NCBI RefSeq assembly: GCF_017983445.1
Contig: NZ_JAGOBJ010000005.1
Span: 1 to 64,000 of the forward strand
DNA: 64,000 bases
From: Halomonas sp.
GTDB taxonomy: Bacteria > Pseudomonadota > Gammaproteobacteria > Pseudomonadales > Halomonadaceae
Reading direction: 5' to 3'
Shown: positions 37,859 through 46,962 of the stretch, piece by piece
Numbering within the stretch: the first letter of the stretch is position 1
How the letters are laid out: every line of letters starts with the position of its first letter
The notes under the pieces: generated by a model
Database searches by the model: none
Told to the model about the DNA's origin: nothing
The model's input: only the letters and a program-made list of their open reading frames with translations
Position numbers and translations under genes: made by a program

Positions 37859-38386
37859 TTACTGAATGCTGCCATGTAGCCATACAGGCGTGCCAGGCAA
37901 GGCGCGCTCAAAGACATACAGCAGGTCCTGATTGCGCAAGCGTATACAGCCATGGGAAGCCGGCATCCCCATCGGCTGATCGGGTGGCGTACCGTGCAAA
38001 TAGATATAGCGTCGCTGAGAATCCACGGAGCCTGCGCGGTTGAACCCCCGCTCCAACCCGCACAGCCATAAAATGCGTGTCAAAATCCAGTCGCGTGTCG
38101 GGTGGGCTTTGGCCAGTTGCGCTGAAAATACTTCGCCGGTAAAACGGCGGCCTCTAAATACGGCGTTTACCGGCTGATCCTTGCCAATCGCCGCTCGCAC
38201 GTAGTGCCAACCGTGCGGCGTTTGGCCGCTCCCTTCCTGTTGCCCAACGCCAGCCTTGCCTGTCGATATCTCGCACTCAAAACACACCGTTTGTCCCTGC
38301 CACCAACGTAACTGCTGTGTGTCGGTATCAATCTCGATCCAACCAGCTTCGCTGGGCGGCAACTCAGCTAGCGTTGGCGTTTGCAT
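37859..38386 (-). CDS. L,D-transpeptidase (YkuD family) without signal peptide
   Basis: A 175-residue protein with the YkuD catalytic motif HGTPPDQPMGMPASHGCIRL (nucleophile Cys in SHGCIRL), near residue 150. L,D-transpeptidases normally work in the periplasm on peptidoglycan or lipoprotein, yet this reading begins directly with the domain (WIEIDTDTQQLRWWQG) and shows no signal peptide. The start overlaps the end of psrA by 23 nt and has AGAGGG before it, so a longer form is not favoured. Pseudomonas has comparable genes near nagZ from memory; this is not checked. Confidence 0.85.
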   Translation of the reverse strand: MQTPTLAELPPSEAGWIEIDTDTQQLRWWQGQTVCFECEISTGKAGVGQQEGSGQTPHGWHYVRAAIGKDQPVNAVFRGRRFTGEVFSAQLAKAHPTRDWILTRILWLCGLERGFNRAGSVDSQRRYIYLHGTPPDQPMGMPASHGCIRLRNQDLLYVFERALPGTPVWLHGSIQ

Positions 38387-39041
38387 GATGACCCTCTTCT
38401 ACAGCCGGAGGTAATGGCGCGTTCATGGCAGCAACGACCACTGGCCGCAATCGACGTACCAGATCACGAACGGTGACCTGCTCCTGATAGTCCTTGGCGG
38501 CAATATCCCGCAGGGCATCCAGACCCGATAAAGTAAAGATGACGGTACCCAGCATGAAGTGTAACCGCCAGAAACGTTCGGAATCGGGAAGATCTGGGGT
38601 GGCCCGGCGAACCAGTTCAGTAAAGCGCGCGAATACCTCGCCATACTGCTCTTGAATATGACGCCGCAAATGCCCCTGAGCCTGGCTATAAGCCAGACCG
38701 AGCAAACGCATAAATACCTTTAGACTATTGCGCTCAGCGGGAACAGCCAGCACCGTGGTTGCCATGGTTTCGAGCAGTTCTTCCAGCGGGATATGGCTAT
38801 CGGCATAGCGGCCTTCAAGCTCGTCGAGCGCGGTATGAAAGCGCTGGGTGAAGGGATCCAGATAGCGCGAGAAGACCGCCTGGATCAAGGCTTTCTTAGA
38901 GCCAAAATGATAATTGACGGCCGCTAAATTGACACGGGCTTTGCTAGTGATGTTGCGCAGCGACGTTTCAGCAAAACCACGCTCTGCAAACAGCACCTCA
39001 GCGGTATCCAGAATACGCGACACCGTATCAGATTGTGCCAT
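38364..39041 (-). CDS. psrA: TetR-family regulator PsrA
   Basis: A 225-residue TetR/AcrR regulator. The helix-turn-helix region (about 10-55) reads ILDTAEVLFAERGFAETSLRNITSKARVNLAAVNYHFGSKKALIQAVF, very close to Pseudomonas PsrA, which represses fatty-acid oxidation genes and activates rpoS. The neighbourhood (nagZ on one side, divergent lexA on the other) is the same as in Pseudomonas aeruginosa, which supports the name. The ligand is probably a long-chain fatty acid or its CoA ester. A PsrA-like operator lies just upstream. Named by similarity recalled from memory. Confidence 0.85.
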   Translation of the reverse strand: MAQSDTVSRILDTAEVLFAERGFAETSLRNITSKARVNLAAVNYHFGSKKALIQAVFSRYLDPFTQRFHTALDELEGRYADSHIPLEELLETMATTVLAVPAERNSLKVFMRLLGLAYSQAQGHLRRHIQEQYGEVFARFTELVRRATPDLPDSERFWRLHFMLGTVIFTLSGLDALRDIAAKDYQEQVTVRDLVRRLRPVVVAAMNAPLPPAVEEGHHANANAS

Positions 39042-39054
39042 TTCGGCCTCCAGA

Positions 39055-39068
39055 GAAACGAGTGTTTA
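39055..39068. promoter_or_regulatory. candidate PsrA autoregulatory operator
   Basis: GAAAC-GAGT-GTTTA fits the PsrA motif (G/C)AAAC-N(2-4)-GTTT(G/C) with one mismatch at the last base. It lies 14-27 nt upstream of the psrA start codon, where binding would block transcription or initiation. Known PsrA represses its own gene in Pseudomonas. Confidence 0.5.
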
Positions 39069-39288
39069 AAACATGCCGAAATAGTATGCCATAACCCCAA
39101 CGGGCTCAATCCTAGATACAAGAAGCTCCTGTACTTGATGAGAAAACCCATTAAAGCTAATTCAAACAGCATATCGCTTATTTAGGGGTTGCTGACGTTT
39201 GCACCTAACCATTAGTAAAATGCTAGCAGAGCCTTGTCTAACCTCCAATAAACGCTATTTTTATCCATATACTGGACAGAGGAACATA

Positions 39289-39304
39289 CTGTATACTTAA
39301 ACAC
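39289..39304 (+). promoter_or_regulatory. LexA binding site (SOS box) of lexA
   Basis: CTGTATACTTAAACAC fits CTGT-N8-ACAG with one mismatch in the last base, 55 nt before the lexA start. Autorepression by LexA at its own promoter is the rule in gammaproteobacteria. Confidence 0.65.
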
Positions 39305-39358
39305 ATATTGTTCAAGCAGGCAGATACCGACTGTCTTTTATCGTTTATGGAGTTTGGT

Positions 39359-40033
39359 ATGTCTCGACCACTCACAGCACGTCAACAGCATGTTTTTGAT
39401 TTTATCGTAAAGACCATGGGTGAATTTGGGTATCCGCCCACTCGTGCAGAAATTGCCAAAGCGCTGGGATTTAAATCGCCCAATGCCGCTGAAGAGCATC
39501 TGCGCGCGCTTGAGCGAAAAGGTGTTATTCGTATTATTCGCAACACCTCGCGCGGTATTCGACTGCCCAATCAGGATGTTCAGGAAGTGAGCGATTCACC
39601 TGCGCCTGTGGCGGCCAACAGCGACCTTCCGCCGGCCGGCTTGCCTGTTATTGGAGAAGTCGCCGCGGGCAGCCCTATCCTTGCGGCTGAACACATTGAT
39701 CGTTATTGTCCGCTGCCTGCTGAATATTTCACGCCCAAAGCCGACTATCTGCTGCGCGTGCGCGGTTTATCAATGAAAGATGTTGGCATTCTGGAAGGCG
39801 ATCTGCTGGCTGTGCATCGTACTGACCGCGTACGCGATGGGCAAATCGTTGTCGCGCGCCTGGAAGATGAAGTTACCGTGAAGCGTTTTAAGCGTCAGGG
39901 GCATCAGGTGACGTTGATGGCCGAAAACGCTGACTTTGCGCCTATCGAAATCGATTTGCGCACTCAGGCGCTGGATATCGAAGGGGTTGGAGTTGGGGTT
40001 ATCCGAGGCGGTAACGGTCAAGCCCTCGGCTAA
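39359..40033 (+). CDS. lexA: LexA repressor
   Basis: A 224-residue SOS repressor. Residues about 1-70 form the winged helix ([34 protein letters not shown]). Then comes the linker, the cleavage site of type VAAGSP (Ala-Gly) and a serine peptidase domain with [18 protein letters not shown] (nucleophilic Ser) and [15 protein letters not shown] (catalytic Lys). The ATG at 39359 follows GGAG. An SOS box lies upstream. It is about 20 residues longer than E. coli LexA (202) because of a longer linker. Confidence 0.96.
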   Translation: MSRPLTARQQHVFDFIVKTMGEFGYPPTRAEIAKALGFKSPNAAEEHLRALERKGVIRIIRNTSRGIRLPNQDVQEVSDSPAPVAANSDLPPAGLPVIGEVAAGSPILAAEHIDRYCPLPAEYFTPKADYLLRVRGLSMKDVGILEGDLLAVHRTDRVRDGQIVVARLEDEVTVKRFKRQGHQVTLMAENADFAPIEIDLRTQALDIEGVGVGVIRGGNGQALG

Positions 40034-40086
40034 CGCACCGCTTGCTGTAAGTCAACGGCAGAGCGCAGCAGAGTGACAGGTATCAG

Positions 40087-40119
40087 GCGGGTGGTCATTT
40101 TCATGGCCACCCGCTTTTT
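40087..40119 (+). terminator. Rho-independent terminator of lexA
   Basis: GCGGGTGG (40087-40094) pairs with CCACCCGC (40107-40114) followed by TTTTT, 53 nt after the lexA stop; on the other strand it could also serve purU. Confidence 0.88.
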
Positions 40120-40152
40120 ATTGGCTTTTACCCAATCAAGCGCTAAAAGCGT

Positions 40153-41007
40153 TTAGCTGAATACCACCGTCTTATTACCGTGAATCAATACACGGTCTTC
40201 CAGGTGCCAGCGCAGGCCACGTGCCAGCACGGCCTTTTCCACATCGCGGCCAAAACGAACTAGATCTGTGGGCGTATGGCAATGGCTCACGCGATGGATA
40301 TCCTGCTCGATAATCGGCCCCGCATCCAGTTCCTCGGTCACATAGTGACAGGTTGCGCCAATCAGTTTCACACCGCGCTCATATGCCTGATGATAAGGCT
40401 TGGCACCTGCAAAAGAGGGCAGGAAGCTGTGGTGAATATTGATTACCTGACCAGCATACCGCTCGCAAAGTGGTGGCGGTAGAATCTGCATGTAACGTGC
40501 CAGCACGATGCAATCCGCGCGCGCATGATCAATATGCTCCTGCACCTGGGCAAACGACGCTTGCTTATTGTTCGGATCAACCGGCACATGGTGATAAGAA
40601 ATACCGTACCACTCGACGATTGAACGCATGTCTTCGTGATTGGAGATCACACCGGCAATATCGCAATCCAGCTCACCCGCCTGCCAGCGGTACAACAGAT
40701 CCACCAGGCAATGAGACTCACGCGAGACCATCAGCACCACCCGACGACGTTTCTGCGTATCGACCAGCGACCACTGCATGGAAAACTCTTGGGCGATTGG
40801 CTCAAAGGCGCCGCGCAACGTCTCGGCGGACATTCCCAGTGAATCGGCCAATATTTCGTAACGCATAAAAAACCGGCCCGTTTGCAAGTCAGAATGTTGG
40901 CTGGCTTCGGTAATCGAACCGCCCTGCTGGGCAATAAAACTGGATACACGGGCAACAATGCCTACCTGATCAGGGCAGGAAACGACTAAACGATAGTAAT
41001 GAGACAT
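40153..41007 (-). CDS. purU: formyltetrahydrofolate deformylase
   Basis: A 284-residue enzyme that hydrolyses 10-formyl-THF to formate and THF. An N-terminal ACT domain (about 1-85, DQVGIVARVSSFIAQQGGSI) precedes a formyltransferase-like domain with HHSFLPSFAGAKPYHQA and GATCHYVTEELDAGPIIEQD. Length matches E. coli PurU (280). It converges with lexA and is divergent from the RNase J-type gene. Confidence 0.93.
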   Translation of the reverse strand: MSHYYRLVVSCPDQVGIVARVSSFIAQQGGSITEASQHSDLQTGRFFMRYEILADSLGMSAETLRGAFEPIAQEFSMQWSLVDTQKRRRVVLMVSRESHCLVDLLYRWQAGELDCDIAGVISNHEDMRSIVEWYGISYHHVPVDPNNKQASFAQVQEHIDHARADCIVLARYMQILPPPLCERYAGQVINIHHSFLPSFAGAKPYHQAYERGVKLIGATCHYVTEELDAGPIIEQDIHRVSHCHTPTDLVRFGRDVEKAVLARGLRWHLEDRVLIHGNKTVVFS

Positions 41008-41258
41008 ACGGAATACTCTTGACGACCTGCGAAATACTGCTGACGTAATGCAGTAAATAGTTCAATGGACGGTTCAATGAATAACACAAAGGCTGTGCAA
41101 CGGCGCAGCGGACACATCAATATCCGCTCTACCAATAAGATCACCTATTGTACCGGAACGCCTTCCGCGAAGCACCGATATCAAATGCTCTGGTCATTGT
41201 TAGCCGCCCCTGCCTTCCCGTATAGTTAAGGCATTACTTTTTAGGCTTTTCATAACTG

Positions 41259-42920
41259 ATGCATCCACCACGCGTTCAACTTCGTCCCCGCCGTCGCCCT
41301 CCTCTGCGCCTACTGCCGCTGGGTGGGTGTGGTGAAATTGGCATGAATCTAACGCTATATGGATACGACGATCATTGGGTCGCGGTCGACTGCGGCATGA
41401 TGATTCGCCAGGACCTGCCCAATTCGCCGCTTCAAGTGCCCAATCTGGATACCCCGGAAGCACTGGGTATTATTCCTCAGGCGCTATTTATTACCCACGG
41501 TCACGAAGACCATATCGGCGCGGTTGCCTGGCTCTGGCCCAAATGGAACTGTCCAATTTATGCCACACCGTTAGCCGCGGGACTTTTACGCTTAAAATTC
41601 GCTGAACACCAATTAAGCAGTGCGGCCATCAAGGTAATCGAGCCAGGCGAGGCAATGGAAAGCACGCCGTTCTCAGTACGCTACATGCCCCTTACCCACT
41701 CGATTCCTGAAAGCTGCGCGTTAATGATACTGATTGGTGGCTACCGCGTACTGCATACCGGTGACTGGAAGCTGGACCCTGAGCCTCTTATCGGCGCCCC
41801 CATTGACGCAGCCCACTTTCGAGCGCTCGCGCCAGTTGATTTAGTGGTTGGAGACTCAACCAACGCCCCTCTACCGGGCCACTCGGGCAGTGAAGGCGAT
41901 GTGGCTAAAGCGCTGGCTAAAACGCTGGGTCAATGCAAGGGCCGCGTGGTGGTTTCCTGCTTTGCAAGCAATCTGGCCCGGGTGTTAGCCATTGGCCGGG
42001 CGGCGCACCAGTGTGGCCGAAGAATTAGTTTAATGGGTCGTTCCATGGAGCGAATGGTAGGCATTGCGCGAGGCCTTGGCTATATGGATGACTTGCCAGC
42101 TCTCGTTCCATCACATGACCTTGGTTATTTACCCCCGGATGAAGTAGTCATTATCGCTACAGGCAGCCAGGGTGAACCGCGTGCAGCTCTGCAAAGACTC
42201 GCTCAGGGGCGCCATTCGTTTATTGACCTTGAGCCCGGCGATAACGTTATTTTTTCAGCCAAAGCCATTCCGGGTAACGAGCGCCCTATTGAGCAGCTAA
42301 AACGGCGCCTAACGCAGTTAGGGGTAACGATTTTTGATGAGGTCAACCATCCGGAGCTGCATGCCACTGGACACCCGGCGCAGGAAGAACTAATCAAATT
42401 TTATCAGTGGGTACGGCCAAGACACCTTATTCCGGTACATGGCGAGGCTCGCCATCAGCAGGCGCATCAGGCCATTGCCCAGGCCTTGGATATTAGCGCG
42501 CCTTTAGCGCCCGTGAATGGCGACATTATCGTGCTGGATGGCCAGGGGCTACGCTGCGAAGCGCGCCATCCACAGCCGCCGTGTATCGTTAACCAAAATA
42601 GCGTAGTGCCGCATCCAGGTTTGGAAAATACTAAAACCACGGCGCGCCGAGGAAGCTTGTATCTTGCACTTCCGGTAACCGCGAGTGAGACAGGCTGGTG
42701 GCGCATAGGTCGCCTGATGCTGGATTCCAGCAGCGCAAGCCCTCTTGATGAAGATAGCTTTAGCGAATGGCTGGATGACCAGCTTGAAGATATAGAAGCC
42801 GATACCCTGGCAGACCTGCGCTTTGCACTTCAGCCCCGCTTGATTCATTGGCTGGCGGAACATATGCAACATATGCCTGAGGTACATTTACAAATCATGG
42901 CTGCCGAAGCGCCACTGTAA
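41259..42920 (+). CDS. rnj: ribonuclease J-type metallo-beta-lactamase/beta-CASP nuclease
   Basis: A 553-residue protein with the RNase J plan. The metallo-beta-lactamase domain (PLGGCGEIGMNLTLYG; zinc motif THGHEDHIGA; HSIPESCALMI; LHTGDWKLD) is followed by beta-CASP (DSTNAP; VVVSCFASNLARV; ATGSQGEPRAAL; PGNERPIEQLKRRL) and RHLIPVHGE. A C-terminal domain of about 110 residues ends the protein. RNase J acts as endo- and 5'-3' exoribonuclease. Such genes are unusual in gammaproteobacteria, most of which depend on RNase E. There is no strong Shine-Dalgarno before the ATG at 41259. Confidence 0.85.
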   Translation: MHPPRVQLRPRRRPPLRLLPLGGCGEIGMNLTLYGYDDHWVAVDCGMMIRQDLPNSPLQVPNLDTPEALGIIPQALFITHGHEDHIGAVAWLWPKWNCPIYATPLAAGLLRLKFAEHQLSSAAIKVIEPGEAMESTPFSVRYMPLTHSIPESCALMILIGGYRVLHTGDWKLDPEPLIGAPIDAAHFRALAPVDLVVGDSTNAPLPGHSGSEGDVAKALAKTLGQCKGRVVVSCFASNLARVLAIGRAAHQCGRRISLMGRSMERMVGIARGLGYMDDLPALVPSHDLGYLPPDEVVIIATGSQGEPRAALQRLAQGRHSFIDLEPGDNVIFSAKAIPGNERPIEQLKRRLTQLGVTIFDEVNHPELHATGHPAQEELIKFYQWVRPRHLIPVHGEARHQQAHQAIAQALDISAPLAPVNGDIIVLDGQGLRCEARHPQPPCIVNQNSVVPHPGLENTKTTARRGSLYLALPVTASETGWWRIGRLMLDSSSASPLDEDSFSEWLDDQLEDIEADTLADLRFALQPRLIHWLAEHMQHMPEVHLQIMAAEAPL

Positions 42921-42990
42921 AACCAAGCCCTGTCGAGGGCGGAAAGCCTCTGTCTAATGCGCCAAATCTGATCTATGCGCCAGGGATATC

Positions 42991-43446
42991 CTATGCCCAG
43001 CGAGCTGCGTCCTGAGTATCAGTGGTGCGCTCTTTTACCCAGTACTCGCCTTGTCTCGAGTGCTCTTTTTTCCAGAATGGCGCCTGGGTTTTTAAAAAAT
43101 CCATTATAAAATCGCACGCTTCAAACGCCTCACGGCGATGAGCACTGGCGACCAGCACACGTACGATAGGGTCGCCTGGTGCGAGATATCCCACACGATG
43201 AACAATATACACGGCCTGCAGCGACCAGCGCTGCCAGGCCTGTTCGCCAATACTTTCCAGGGTTCGCTCCGTCATGCCCGGATAGTGCTCAAGAGTCAAT
43301 CCCGTCACATCGGGGGTTTCGTTAAAATCACGTACCAACCCAGTAAAGCTAACGACAGCGCCAATGTCGGTGCGCTGTGCCAGCACTTGCTCATAGCCAT
43401 CCGCTAACGCAAACGGTGCTGTTTGAACACACGCCCGGATATTCAT
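42991..43446 (-). CDS. moaE: molybdopterin synthase catalytic subunit MoaE
   Basis: A 151-residue large subunit of molybdopterin synthase, which transfers sulfur from MoaD thiocarboxylate to precursor Z. VVSFTGLVRDFNE, the histidine region VHRVGYLAPGD, VASAHRREAFEAC and APFWKKEH (catalytic lysines) are visible. It starts 3 nt after the moaC-moaD fusion ends, so the partners are made together. Confidence 0.94.
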   Translation of the reverse strand: MNIRACVQTAPFALADGYEQVLAQRTDIGAVVSFTGLVRDFNETPDVTGLTLEHYPGMTERTLESIGEQAWQRWSLQAVYIVHRVGYLAPGDPIVRVLVASAHRREAFEACDFIMDFLKTQAPFWKKEHSRQGEYWVKERTTDTQDAARWA

Positions 43447-43449
43447 GAT

Positions 43450-44250
43450 CTAGCCCCCGGTCACCGGTGGAAAAAACGCCACCTCATCCTCGTTGGTAAT
43501 ACGCGCACTGTCGTTGGCCATGACCTGATTGATCGCGCATAGCGTACGCTGATCGGCCAGTACGCTAAAGCGTGGGTCGCGCTGGCTTAGCGCAGCTTTT
43601 AAACCGGCAATATCGCAGCTGGGCACTTGCTCCAGATCAAGAACGATATCACTCACGCCGACTCGCTCACGCAGCTCGGCCAAAAACTTTACCCGAACGC
43701 AGGGCGAAGCACAGCGCTGCCCCAGGGTTACTTCGCCAGTTGCCCCCTCGCCCGTCACGATAGGCGTCTCTGGACGGGTATCACGCTGATAATCTCCCCG
43801 CACGCCGCCATGTTTGCTGTCCAGTTGAACAGCGTCGATACGCATATCTTTATCGACGGCTTTGCACATGTCATAAAGAGTCAAACACGCAACTGATACC
43901 GCCGTCAGAGCTTCCATCTCAACGCCGGTACGTCCATTCAAGCGACAAAGCGCGGTCACGTTGACACAGCTACCTTCCTGGTCGACCTCAAATTCTATCG
44001 ATACCTTGGAAAGCGCCAGCGAGTGGCAAAGTGGAATCAGCTCATGGGTACGCTTGGCAGCCTGAATACCGGCAATGCGTGCGGTAGCAATCACATCGCC
44101 CTTGGGAAGCTCGCCGTCACTTAACAGTTTGAGCGTTTCAGGGTGCATGATAATCCGCCCCGAGGCGACTGCCTCACGGCGTGTTTCACGCTTATCACCT
44201 ACATCGACCATATTAGCCTCACCACGCGTATTAAGGTGGGTTAGCTGCAT
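43450..44250 (-). CDS. MoaC-MoaD fusion protein (cyclic pyranopterin synthase / MPT synthase small subunit)
   Basis: A 266-residue protein that joins two normally separate proteins. Residues 1 to about 160 match MoaC ([31 protein letters not shown]; the catalytic MCKAVDKDM), which helps form cyclic pyranopterin monophosphate. Residues about 185-266 match MoaD ([14 protein letters not shown]...) and end in the terminal Gly-Gly (PPVTGG) that is thiocarboxylated. A roughly 20-residue linker separates them. The ATG at 44250 has AGGTGA upstream; a GTG three codons earlier is an alternative. Flanked by mobB and moaE. The single reading frame is continuous; I see no frameshift. Confidence 0.88.
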   Translation of the reverse strand: MQLTHLNTRGEANMVDVGDKRETRREAVASGRIIMHPETLKLLSDGELPKGDVIATARIAGIQAAKRTHELIPLCHSLALSKVSIEFEVDQEGSCVNVTALCRLNGRTGVEMEALTAVSVACLTLYDMCKAVDKDMRIDAVQLDSKHGGVRGDYQRDTRPETPIVTGEGATGEVTLGQRCASPCVRVKFLAELRERVGVSDIVLDLEQVPSCDIAGLKAALSQRDPRFSVLADQRTLCAINQVMANDSARITNEDEVAFFPPVTGG

Positions 44251-44255
44251 ATTTA

Positions 44256-44828
44256 TCACCTATCGTTTGACGCTATCGTGTTAGCTGGGCTGTTGGGTTG
44301 GGTGCTCGCCCACACAAGCACCCAGCGGGTAATTGCATCAAGATCATTCAGGTTCAGCTCAGCCACTGACGGGCTAAGCTCTATCGGCGCCTCTGCATCG
44401 AGCGCAACGGCTTGCACTGTGGCATCGTCGAGAATCGATGCCTCTCCAATACCTGCACGATACAGCACAAGCTTGGGAATGGGCCACGCTTTAAACCCTT
44501 CCACGATGACCAGATCCGGCTGGTGATGCGCCATCATCGCCAATAATGCGTTCAGATCAGGCTCCTCCTGACCGGGCGTTTCCTGCATCAGTGCAAAGCG
44601 TTGTCGTGATGCGACCAGCATAGGCGACGCCCCGGCGCTGCGCAGCCGGTAGCTATCCTTGCCAGGCTTATCTACATCAAAGTTATGGTGGGCGTGCTTG
44701 ATGACACCCACATTCAGCCCTGCCTCGCGTAGCCGCGGCAGCAATTGGGTAAGAAGCGTGGTTTTACCTGTCCCACTCCAGGCAGCAATGCTCAGCACAG
44801 GAAACGTCGTGGTTATTTTGCCTACCAT
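44256..44828 (-). CDS. mobB: molybdopterin-guanine dinucleotide biosynthesis protein MobB
   Basis: A 190-residue GTPase-like accessory protein of Mo-cofactor maturation. Walker [10 protein letters not shown] (about 18-26) and [19 protein letters not shown] are typical of MobB. It lies 5 nt before the moaC-moaD fusion and forms the first gene of mobB-moaCD-moaE. No mobA, moaA or moaB is present in the window. Confidence 0.92.
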   Translation of the reverse strand: MVGKITTTFPVLSIAAWSGTGKTTLLTQLLPRLREAGLNVGVIKHAHHNFDVDKPGKDSYRLRSAGASPMLVASRQRFALMQETPGQEEPDLNALLAMMAHHQPDLVIVEGFKAWPIPKLVLYRAGIGEASILDDATVQAVALDAEAPIELSPSVAELNLNDLDAITRWVLVWASTQPNSPANTIASNDR

Positions 44829-44896
44829 CTACTCGCGCTCCTTTTAACAGGGTTTAACGTAGCGCCGTTTACTCAGCCTCTCTTACTGACGTTCTC

Positions 44897-46132
44897 TTAC
44901 TCACCTTCTCGCTCGCGGGGCAGCAGCCAATTTAACGCAATACCCACAAGCGCGGCCAGGCTAACGCCCTGTAGCGTGAATTGGCCTTCGCCAAACTGCA
45001 TGCCGCCGATACCGAAAACCAAAATCAAGGAGACCACCACCAGATTACGTGGCGCCGTCAATGACTGCCCGGCACGTACCAGCGTATTCATTCCTACCAC
45101 GGCGATCGAGCCAAACAGCAGTGTCATGATACCGCCCATCACAGGGCCAGGGATGGTTTGCAAAAGCGCCCCAAGCTTGGCCACAAACGCCAGTACGATG
45201 GCAAGTACTGCCGCCACAATCATGTAGGTCGGGTTAAAGGCACGGGTCAGCGTCACTGCACCGGTCACTTCAGAATACGTTGTGTTGGGCGGCCCCCCAA
45301 ACAGCGCTGCTACCGTCGTAGCCAAACCATCGCCCAACAATGTGCGATGCAAGCCCGGTTTTTCCAGATAGTTTTTCCGCGTGACCGAACCAATCGCGAC
45401 CATATCACCGATATGTTCGACCGCAGGCGCAATGGCGACAGGAATCATGAACAAAATAGCCGCCCAATGAAAACTGGGTGCAGTAAAGCTAGGTAGCGCA
45501 AGCCAGGCCGCTTCACGAACCGGGGTAAAATCGACAACCCCCATAATCAGCGCCAGCGTATAACCGGTAAAAATCCCTCCAACAATAGGCACTAGACGTA
45601 GCAGGCCACAGCCAAAGACCGCCAAGGTCAAGGTGACCAAGAGACTAGCCATCGATAAGAAAATGGCTTGACCATAGCTGATATTATCGCTGGTTTCACC
45701 GGTTGCCATGCTTACCGCGACCGGCGCCAGTGCCAGGCCGATCACCATGATGACCGGCCCTACCACCACCGCTGGCAGCAAGCGATTAAGCCAGCCGACA
45801 CCGCGCAGGCGCACGGCCTGAGAAATAGCGACATATACCAGGCCTGACACCATTAACCCGCCCATGGTGGCCGACACTCCAAAGCTTGCAATGGAGCCCT
45901 GTATCGGCGCGATAAACGCAAACGAGGATGCTAGAAATACCGGCACCGTCTTTTTCGTGACTGCGTGAAATACCAACGTACCCACACCGGCAGTGAAGAG
46001 CGCAACGCTTGGGTCCAGCCCGGTTAACAACGGCACTAATACCAACGCGCCAAAGGCGACAAACAGCATTTGCGCACCGGTCAGCAGTACCTTTGGCCAC
46101 GACTCTGGCTGGCTGACAGCATCACTCATCAC
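44897..46132 (-). CDS. uraA: uracil permease (NCS2 family)
   Basis: A 411-residue inner-membrane uracil:proton symporter with about twelve to fourteen helices. The nucleobase motif region APAVEHIGDMVAIGSVTRKN and the GPPNTTYSEVTGAVTLTRAFNP segment identify the UraA/RutG branch. It follows upp after about 100 nt that include a terminator, so it may be made partly by readthrough of upp transcripts. Ends in a charged tail. Confidence 0.92.
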   Translation of the reverse strand: MMSDAVSQPESWPKVLLTGAQMLFVAFGALVLVPLLTGLDPSVALFTAGVGTLVFHAVTKKTVPVFLASSFAFIAPIQGSIASFGVSATMGGLMVSGLVYVAISQAVRLRGVGWLNRLLPAVVVGPVIMVIGLALAPVAVSMATGETSDNISYGQAIFLSMASLLVTLTLAVFGCGLLRLVPIVGGIFTGYTLALIMGVVDFTPVREAAWLALPSFTAPSFHWAAILFMIPVAIAPAVEHIGDMVAIGSVTRKNYLEKPGLHRTLLGDGLATTVAALFGGPPNTTYSEVTGAVTLTRAFNPTYMIVAAVLAIVLAFVAKLGALLQTIPGPVMGGIMTLLFGSIAVVGMNTLVRAGQSLTAPRNLVVVSLILVFGIGGMQFGEGQFTLQGVSLAALVGIALNWLLPREREGE

Positions 46133-46184
46133 ACAACTCCTAAGGGTTTGTTATTCATATTGAGGGGGCAAAAATTGAGAGGAC

Positions 46185-46218
46185 AAAAAAATGCCCCTAG
46201 CGCGAAGCGCAAGGGGCA
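46185..46218 (-). terminator. Rho-independent terminator between upp and uraA
   Basis: On the minus strand TGCCCCTTGCGC and GCGCTAGGGGCA pair around a TTC loop, followed by seven T (46185-46191). It lies just after the upp stop and may work as an attenuator for uraA. Confidence 0.85.
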
Positions 46219-46234
46219 ATGTCAAACGGAGCGC

Positions 46235-46864
46235 TTAGCGCGTTCCAAAAATCTTGTCTCCGGCATCTCCCAAGCCCGGGACGATATAGCCGTTTTCATC
46301 CAATCGGTCGTCTACCGATGCGGTATAAATTTCAACATCGGGATAAGCCTCCTGCACCCGCTTGATCCCTTCCGGCGCGGCGACCAGAACAATCACTTTC
46401 ATATGCTCGCAGCCACGCTCGCGCAGCATATCAAGCGTTGCGACCATCGAGCCGCCGGTTGCCAGCATCGGGTCAATGACCAGTGCCATACGCTCTTCAA
46501 TATCGTTGGCAAATTTCGCAAAGTAAGGAACCGGCTGCAGGGTTTCTTCATCACGATAAAGGCCCACAACACTGACGCGCGCGCTGGGAATCAGATCCGT
46601 CACGCCTTCAAGCATACCTAAACCAGCGCGCAGAATAGGGACTACAGTGACCTTTTTACCTTTAAGGCGGCGCGTAGCGATAGGCTCGCCATTCCAACCT
46701 TGAATCTCATGGTCTTCAAGCTCCAGGCCTTTGGTCGCCTCATAGGTCAAGAGCTTGGCCACTTCACCTGCCAGTTCACGAAAGCTCTTGGTGCTTAAAT
46801 CAACTTCGCGCATCAGGCCTAGCTTATGTTGAACAAGCGGATGGTTAATGGCGTAGACACTCAT
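46235..46864 (-). CDS. upp: uracil phosphoribosyltransferase
   Basis: A 209-residue salvage enzyme converting uracil and PRPP into UMP. PRPP-binding [10 protein letters not shown] and the uracil loop ([17 protein letters not shown] at the C-terminus) are conserved; length matches E. coli Upp (208). The next gene leftwards is uraA, the uptake protein for its substrate. Confidence 0.96.
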   Translation of the reverse strand: MSVYAINHPLVQHKLGLMREVDLSTKSFRELAGEVAKLLTYEATKGLELEDHEIQGWNGEPIATRRLKGKKVTVVPILRAGLGMLEGVTDLIPSARVSVVGLYRDEETLQPVPYFAKFANDIEERMALVIDPMLATGGSMVATLDMLRERGCEHMKVIVLVAAPEGIKRVQEAYPDVEIYTASVDDRLDENGYIVPGLGDAGDKIFGTR

Positions 46865-46962
46865 GGGGCTTCCTCACTGCAGGGGATATCAGGATGGCAA
46901 CGTGCGTCGCATCTTCAGGCATACAAAATTGCGCGCCATTCTACCTGTATCTGACCGTCAGG

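Larger units (their letters stand above)
39042..39358. other. 317-nt psrA-lexA divergent intergenic region
   Basis: Contains the promoters of psrA (left) and lexA (right), the PsrA-like operator at 39055-39068 and the LexA box at 39289-39304. I see no gene in it; no sulA lies next to lexA here. Confidence 0.6.
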
